Of a DNA stretch of 64,000 nucleotides, positions 60,877 to 64,000 are shown one piece after another. The notes under the pieces were generated by a model, which saw only the letters and a list, made by a program, of their open reading frames with translations, made no database searches and was not told the DNA's origin. Within the stretch, counting starts at the first letter, position 1; every line of letters begins with the position of its first letter. The position numbers and the translations under genes are program-made. Source of the stretch: JAFGBI01 sp964480725 (GTDB taxonomy: Bacteria > Myxococcota_A > Polyangia > Polyangiales > Polyangiaceae); assembly GCA_964480725.1 (NCBI GenBank), contig CAYZQO010000032.1:1-64000 (forward strand), read 5' to 3'.

Positions 60877-61797
60877 TCAGTGCTCCGGCCAGCGCCGCTG
60901 CTGCCGAAGCCCGTCCAGCAGTGCGGTCAGCTCCACGGTGCTCATGGCTTCGAGCGCCGAGCGGCGGCTCGGCGTCAGGTCGATCGCGAGCACGTCACAG
61001 AGGGCCTCGATCGCGGTCCGCACGCCTTCCTCGCGCCCTTCCTCGCGCCCCGCCTCACGCCCCTTTTCGAGCCCTTCCTCCCGGGCCTGGCGGAGCGCGG
61101 CCCCGAGCTCCATTTCGTGCAGCACCAGCTGGTCTTCGCGCCAGCGGGCGAGATCGCGCGCCGCGGGGTCCTGGCTCAGGCGGTCCAGCTCCTCCGTCGC
61201 CTTGCCGATGTCTGGGTTCCGCATCGCTATCTCCTTCCTCTCTGCATCCGTCTCCGCCGCCAGAAACCGCGCCCAGTCGTGCACCGCAACGTCTTCCGGA
61301 TCGATCTGGCGCGCCGGCGCCAGCTTGGGCAGCTCCACCGTGTGGATTTCGAAGGCGTCCGAGAACGAGGTGCCCTCGTGCACCTCCAATGCCCGAAATG
61401 TGCAGTGAAACCGCGTCCCCGGCAACTGCCGGTGCGCCAGGATGAAGATCACCCGGCACGGCCGCACTTCCGCGACCTCCTGCCCACGCCGTAGCCCGTC
61501 CCGAAACGTGCTCGCCCACAGGTACAGGGCCCGCTCCGGCATCGCCGCCCGCAGCTGCGCCTGCATCTCCACGTCGCTCCGCGTCCCGTCATCGTGCTCG
61601 GCCAGCACGTCCAGCACCAGGCCCCGATCGTCCACCGCCTCCTTCTGGATCTCGGGGTTGAGCACCTTCACCGACACGATCGGGCGCGCAGGCTGGAGCA
61701 CCGCGTTCAGCAGCGATACCAGCAGCGGTCGGCTGCGCTCCGCCGCGAAGAGGAGCTTGAAGACGACGTCGTTCCGCGGGCTGAGCGTCTCGGGCAT
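60877..61797 (-). CDS. Rpn-family PD-(D/E)xK nuclease (PDDEXK_2, transposase-like)
   Basis: 306 residues. The N-terminus MPETLSPRNDVVFKLLFAAE is the family opening. The nuclease core appears as GLVLDVLAEHDDGTRSDVEM with QAQ (D...ExQ pattern), then ALYLWASTFRDGLRRGQEVA. The C-terminus has an EEGLEKGREAGREEGREEG charged repeat, common in this family. Rpn proteins are DNA-cutting nucleases linked to recombination and phage defence. Start codon ATG 61797. It lies just upstream of the Rhs gene on the same strand, 61 bp from its start. Confidence 0.9.
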   Translation of the reverse strand: MPETLSPRNDVVFKLLFAAERSRPLLVSLLNAVLQPARPIVSVKVLNPEIQKEAVDDRGLVLDVLAEHDDGTRSDVEMQAQLRAAMPERALYLWASTFRDGLRRGQEVAEVRPCRVIFILAHRQLPGTRFHCTFRALEVHEGTSFSDAFEIHTVELPKLAPARQIDPEDVAVHDWARFLAAETDAERKEIAMRNPDIGKATEELDRLSQDPAARDLARWREDQLVLHEMELGAALRQAREEGLEKGREAGREEGREEGVRTAIEALCDVLAIDLTPSRRSALEAMSTVELTALLDGLRQQRRWPEH

Positions 61798-62128
61798 CGG
61801 GACCGGGACGAGGGTACCACTGGCCGAGCGTGCCGACCCGCCGGAACGGCGCCGGCGGCCATGGCTCAGGTCACGGTCGCATCCCGTCGAGGCCCGGCGG
61901 GCGGTCGCCCGCCGGGCCCGTCGTCCATCTCGAGATTGTCACGGACCAAGCGGCTCGAGGCCGCGGAACGCCTTCGCCGCGGCCGAGGCTGCGCCTCGAC
62001 CTATCCTGGAGCCAGCCCCTGCCGAGGTCGCCCCATGTCCCTTCGCCGCCCCCTTCGCGCGGCGGCGCCGCCGCCACCCGCCGCCCCCGCCGCTCCGGCC
62101 ATCCCGCTCCCCGCCGCTCCGGCCCGAG

Positions 62129-62290
62129 GTGTCCCGCTCCGGCCTGCTCCACGCGATCGCCCTCGCGCGCCTCGCGCTCGTCACCGTGCGGGGCTGGTGT
62201 GCCGATAGCCGCCCCGGTCGCGTGCGGCTCGTCGCGGAGAATGATCAGCTCCGCACTGAGGTCGCGCTGCTCCAAGAAGAGCTCCGCATC
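62129..62290 (+). pseudogene. Truncated second copy of the transposase N-terminus
   Basis: The frame reads SRSGLLHAIALARLALVTVR, GWCADSRPGRVRLVAENDQL and RTEVALLQEELRI. It matches the transposase start at 56252 closely and then stops being homologous exactly where the 75-bp repeat R1 begins (62291). It is a dead fragment. The DNA upstream of it (61798-62128) is also Pro/Arg-coding and related to the leader of that element, with no other gene seen. Confidence 0.65.
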
Positions 62291-62365
62291 CCACCGGCCC
62301 GCACGCCGCGAGGACCGGCGGCGTCCAGGTGCCGGACGCACCGCGGTCACCCCCACCGATCGCGG
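62291..62365. repeat. 75-bp direct repeat R1 flanking mntA/hepT
   Basis: It matches R2 (63126-63200) at 68 of 75 positions with no gaps, starting CCACCGGCCC and ending ACCGATCGCGG. R1 and R2 bracket the MntA/HepT pair. R2 overlaps the 3' end of the truncated phosphoesterase gene. Confidence 0.8.
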
Positions 62366-62431
62366 TCGCCCATGCCAGGCGATGCGTCCCCCGCCGCGGG
62401 GGCACGCCCCAGGTCGCGAGAACGGTGCGGT

Positions 62432-62785
62432 TCACGGCTCCGAAGTCGAGAGATCGGCCAGCATTTGCTCGAGCTCGACCTTGAGCATAGGCAGCTTCTC
62501 CGCGATGACATCCCACACGAGCTCGTGGTCCACGCCGAAGTACCCGTGAACGAGGCGGTCGCGCATCGCCGCCATGGAACGTCACTCGATCCGTGGGTAG
62601 GCGTCCCGCAGCGACGGCGGCACGTGCTTCGATGCCTCGCCGATCACCTCCAGACTGCGAACGAACGCCCGCTTCAACGTTTCGTCGGCGAGGAACTCCG
62701 AGGCGCTCGAGCGCGCCTTCTCGGCGAGCAGGCAGTCGACCTCCTGCAGAATGTGCTGAACGTACTCACGCGGCTCGAAGGACAT
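62432..62785 (-). pseudogene. HepT-like HEPN toxin gene with in-frame TGA
   Basis: The frame from ATG 62785 (EYVQHILQEVDCLLAEKARS, VIGEASKHVPPSLRDAYPRI) meets TGA at 62582-62584, then continues in the same frame with RSMAAMRDRLVHGYFGVDHE and ends EQMLADLSTSEP. Relatives have IPWR at this point, so the TGA replaces a Trp codon (TGG to TGA). The RNase motif R-x4-H (RDRLVH) lies after the stop, so the truncated product would be inactive. The start overlaps the end of mntA by 20 bp. Confidence 0.75.
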
Positions 62786-63083
62786 CCTCCGCCTCATCCA
62801 GGATGTGCGGACCGATGAACCGAGAGAGAGACTCGGTCGTGACGAGATCGACTCGGCGGGCGAGCACCCGTTCGAGGAGCTCGGCGAGGGCGACGAATCG
62901 ATCGAAGGACTTCTGTCCAGGGAAGAACTCGACGAGGAGGTCGACGTCGCTGTCAGCAGTAGCCTCGTCGCGCACGAAGGAGCCAAAGAGGGCGACCCGA
63001 CGCACGCCCAACGCGAAGATCTCCGCCGCGTGGTCCCCGAGTGCCCGCACGACCCCGGCACGATCGAGAAGACGGCTCGACAT
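62766..63083 (-). CDS. MntA-like minimal nucleotidyltransferase
   Basis: 105 residues. The nucleotidyltransferase motif GSFVRDEATADSDVDLLVEF (GSx10DxD) binds metal and nucleotide. It is followed by RFVALAELLERVLARRVDLV and a C-terminal helix. MntA antitoxins inactivate HepT by adding AMP to it. The partner hepT lies directly downstream but is interrupted, so this gene now probably stands alone. Confidence 0.88.
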   Translation of the reverse strand: MSSRLLDRAGVVRALGDHAAEIFALGVRRVALFGSFVRDEATADSDVDLLVEFFPGQKSFDRFVALAELLERVLARRVDLVTTESLSRFIGPHILDEAEDVLRAA

Positions 63084-63125
63084 ACCGGGACTCTAGCGCC
63101 GCGCCGGGCGGGCGTCGACGACCCA

Positions 63126-63200
63126 CCACCGGCCCACACGCCGTGAGGACCGGCAGCGTCCAAGTGCCGGACGCGCTGCGCTCACCCCCACCGATCGCGG
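63126..63200. repeat. 75-bp direct repeat R2 flanking mntA/hepT
   Basis: Partner of R1 (62291-62365), with seven mismatches. Its right end covers the stop and last codons of the truncated phosphoesterase (TVGVRDRWG). Confidence 0.8.
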
Positions 63201-63640
63201 ACGCCGACCGTGAGGCGCGGGATCTCGGTTTCGGCGGCGTCGCTGGCGCGGTGAACGGAGAAGCGCCCCGACGGGAGCTCGAGCAGCCCGAACGTCCCCT
63301 CGCCGGCGTGGACCGCCCCGCCCTGCACCGTCTCCATCCGGAGCAGCGCGCCGGGGTTCGAGATGAGGCCCCCGCCCAGCGCGCGGAGCGCAAACGGGCG
63401 GTGCGTGTGCCCCACGAGCAGCACGTCGGCCTGCGCCTCCTCGAGCCAGCACCGGACGTCCCCCGGCGACGACTCCTCGGGGAAGATCCCGTGCAGGTCG
63501 GAGCGCGGAGTCGCGTGGCATACGGCGATCCGTACCCCGTCGATCGTGTCGCGCCAGATCGGCGGTAGGCTGGTCCGAAAGGAGCTCGCCCAGCCGGAAC
63601 CAAGTCTGGCGACATTCCCGGTGACGCGGCCGAGGATGTG
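63182..63640 (-). pseudogene. Metallophosphoesterase, 5'-truncated (YfcE-like)
   Basis: The frame contains ILGRVTGNVARLGSGWASSF, TIDGVRIAVCHATPRSDLHG, LEEAQADVLLVGHTHRPFAL and GGGLISNPGALL. These are the C-terminal blocks of YfcE-type phosphodiesterases (GN-D region, CHATP, GHTH, NPG). The N-terminal metal ligands (DxH, GDxxD) are missing, because homology stops near 63640. The remaining part cannot be an active enzyme. The gene ends at 63182 inside repeat R2. Confidence 0.7.
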
Positions 63641-63739
63641 CCTTGCTCGCCCCTGAGGAGCTGAAGGCCGGTCCGGCGCGACGGGGCCCGAGGTGGCTCA
63701 CCGGTGGGCAAGTTCGAACGGCCGTCTTCCTGTCGGGCC

Positions 63740-63823
63740 TACCGGCAAGCGCGGGCCGGTCCCGCGTGATCACCCGACGACTACCGGCAAGCCCGGGTCG
63801 GTCCCGCGTCTTCACCCGATGGC
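63740..63823. repeat. Two 42-bp tandem units
   Basis: Units 63740-63781 and 63782-63823 both start TACCGGCAAG and share GGTCCCGCGT and CACCCGA, differing at a few positions. They lie in non-coding DNA between the truncated phosphoesterase and the last gene. I see nothing else in 63641-63909. Confidence 0.65.
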
Positions 63824-63909
63824 GACCGGAAGGCGGACCGCGACGGCCCGGATCCCGAGGGGGCGGCCCGCAACCACGAGCACGAGCCCTAATCAACGCG
63901 CGCGGGGAA

Positions 63910-64000
63910 CTAGGGATCCTTCGTCCCGCAGCTCTCGATCGCGGCGAGGATGTCCTCACGGAGAATTGCGGAATCTGCGGACTCGAGTAACGAGCGCAGC
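63910..64000 (-). CDS. C-terminal end of an unidentified gene (runs off window)
   Basis: The minus-strand frame entering from the window edge reads LRSLLESADSAILREDILAA, IESCGTKDP and TAG at 63910-63912, with normal codon use. Only about 29 codons are visible, so the product cannot be named. Confidence 0.45.
   Translation of the reverse strand, partial: LRSLLESADSAILREDILAAIESCGTKDP

Noticed and set aside
33067..62584. Reassignment of TGA as a sense codon in this organism
   Set aside because: Most intact genes here end in TGA with overlaps (ATGA, GTGA) that depend on it as a stop. The two internal TGAs would also need different amino acids (Cys and Trp).

Overview
This is a high-GC stretch of bacterial chromosome, about 70% G+C by eye. 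It reads like a draft assembly of a myxobacterium (Myxococcota, Polyangium/Sorangium-like). The clues are a TIGR02147-type regulator, a DUF4388-Ser/Thr kinase, several FHA proteins, lipoproteins with long Gly/Thr-rich linkers, and many secreted glycoside hydrolases. Two runs of exactly 100 N (37589-37688, 43449-43548) sit inside such linkers, so both are unresolved tandem repeats. Assignment to Myxococcota is inference from gene families; no rRNA or complete tRNA is present.

1-14.0 kb: two repeat-linker lipoproteins, a TIGR02147 regulator that overlaps one of them by ATGA, a DUF5690 membrane protein, pgi, an AraC regulator, a membrane-anchored Ser/Thr kinase that overlaps an FHA-Wzz fusion by ATGA, and a PhzF-like protein with an altered active site. 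13.2-16.0 kb: a WecG/TagA glycosyltransferase and a polyprenyl-phosphate sugar transferase diverge across a 118-bp palindromic element. Together with the FHA-Wzz protein these look like part of a surface-polysaccharide system.

16-30.9 kb is housekeeping: aspartate kinase, a DUF998 membrane protein, a GT4 glycosyltransferase, an MBL hydrolase with a coupled FHA protein, a PPP-type phosphatase, feoAB behind a good Fur-type operator, coaBC, a CPBP protease and YebC.

30.9-34.1 kb holds a damaged operon: a JAB/MPN+ (JAMM) isopeptidase-like gene with one frameshift, a possible E1-like gene with two, and a zinc-ribbon protein interrupted by an in-frame TGA. It resembles a bacterial ubiquitin-like/deconjugase cluster.

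34-53 kb: a response regulator-EAL phosphodiesterase, then an arsenal of repeat-linker lipoprotein glycosidases (GH30, GH12, SUEL-lectin-GH128, GH45) with a GT2 enzyme among them, further lipoproteins, a broken dihaem cytochrome gene, and a REC-Hpt/hybrid histidine kinase pair. The four enzymes together suit a wall made of cellulose plus beta-1,3/1,6-glucan.

53-64 kb is an accessory region. It begins at the 3' half of a tRNA-Leu(GAG), probably an attachment-site scar. It continues with a RelE-type toxin/antitoxin pair, two related Rhs genes (one internally deleted, one with an intact C-terminal nuclease-like toxin and SMI1 immunity gene), a DUF559 nuclease, a transposase gene broken by a DUF6431 insertion, an Rpn-type nuclease, an MntA/HepT pair between 75-bp direct repeats with hepT broken by TGA, and a 5'-truncated phosphoesterase.
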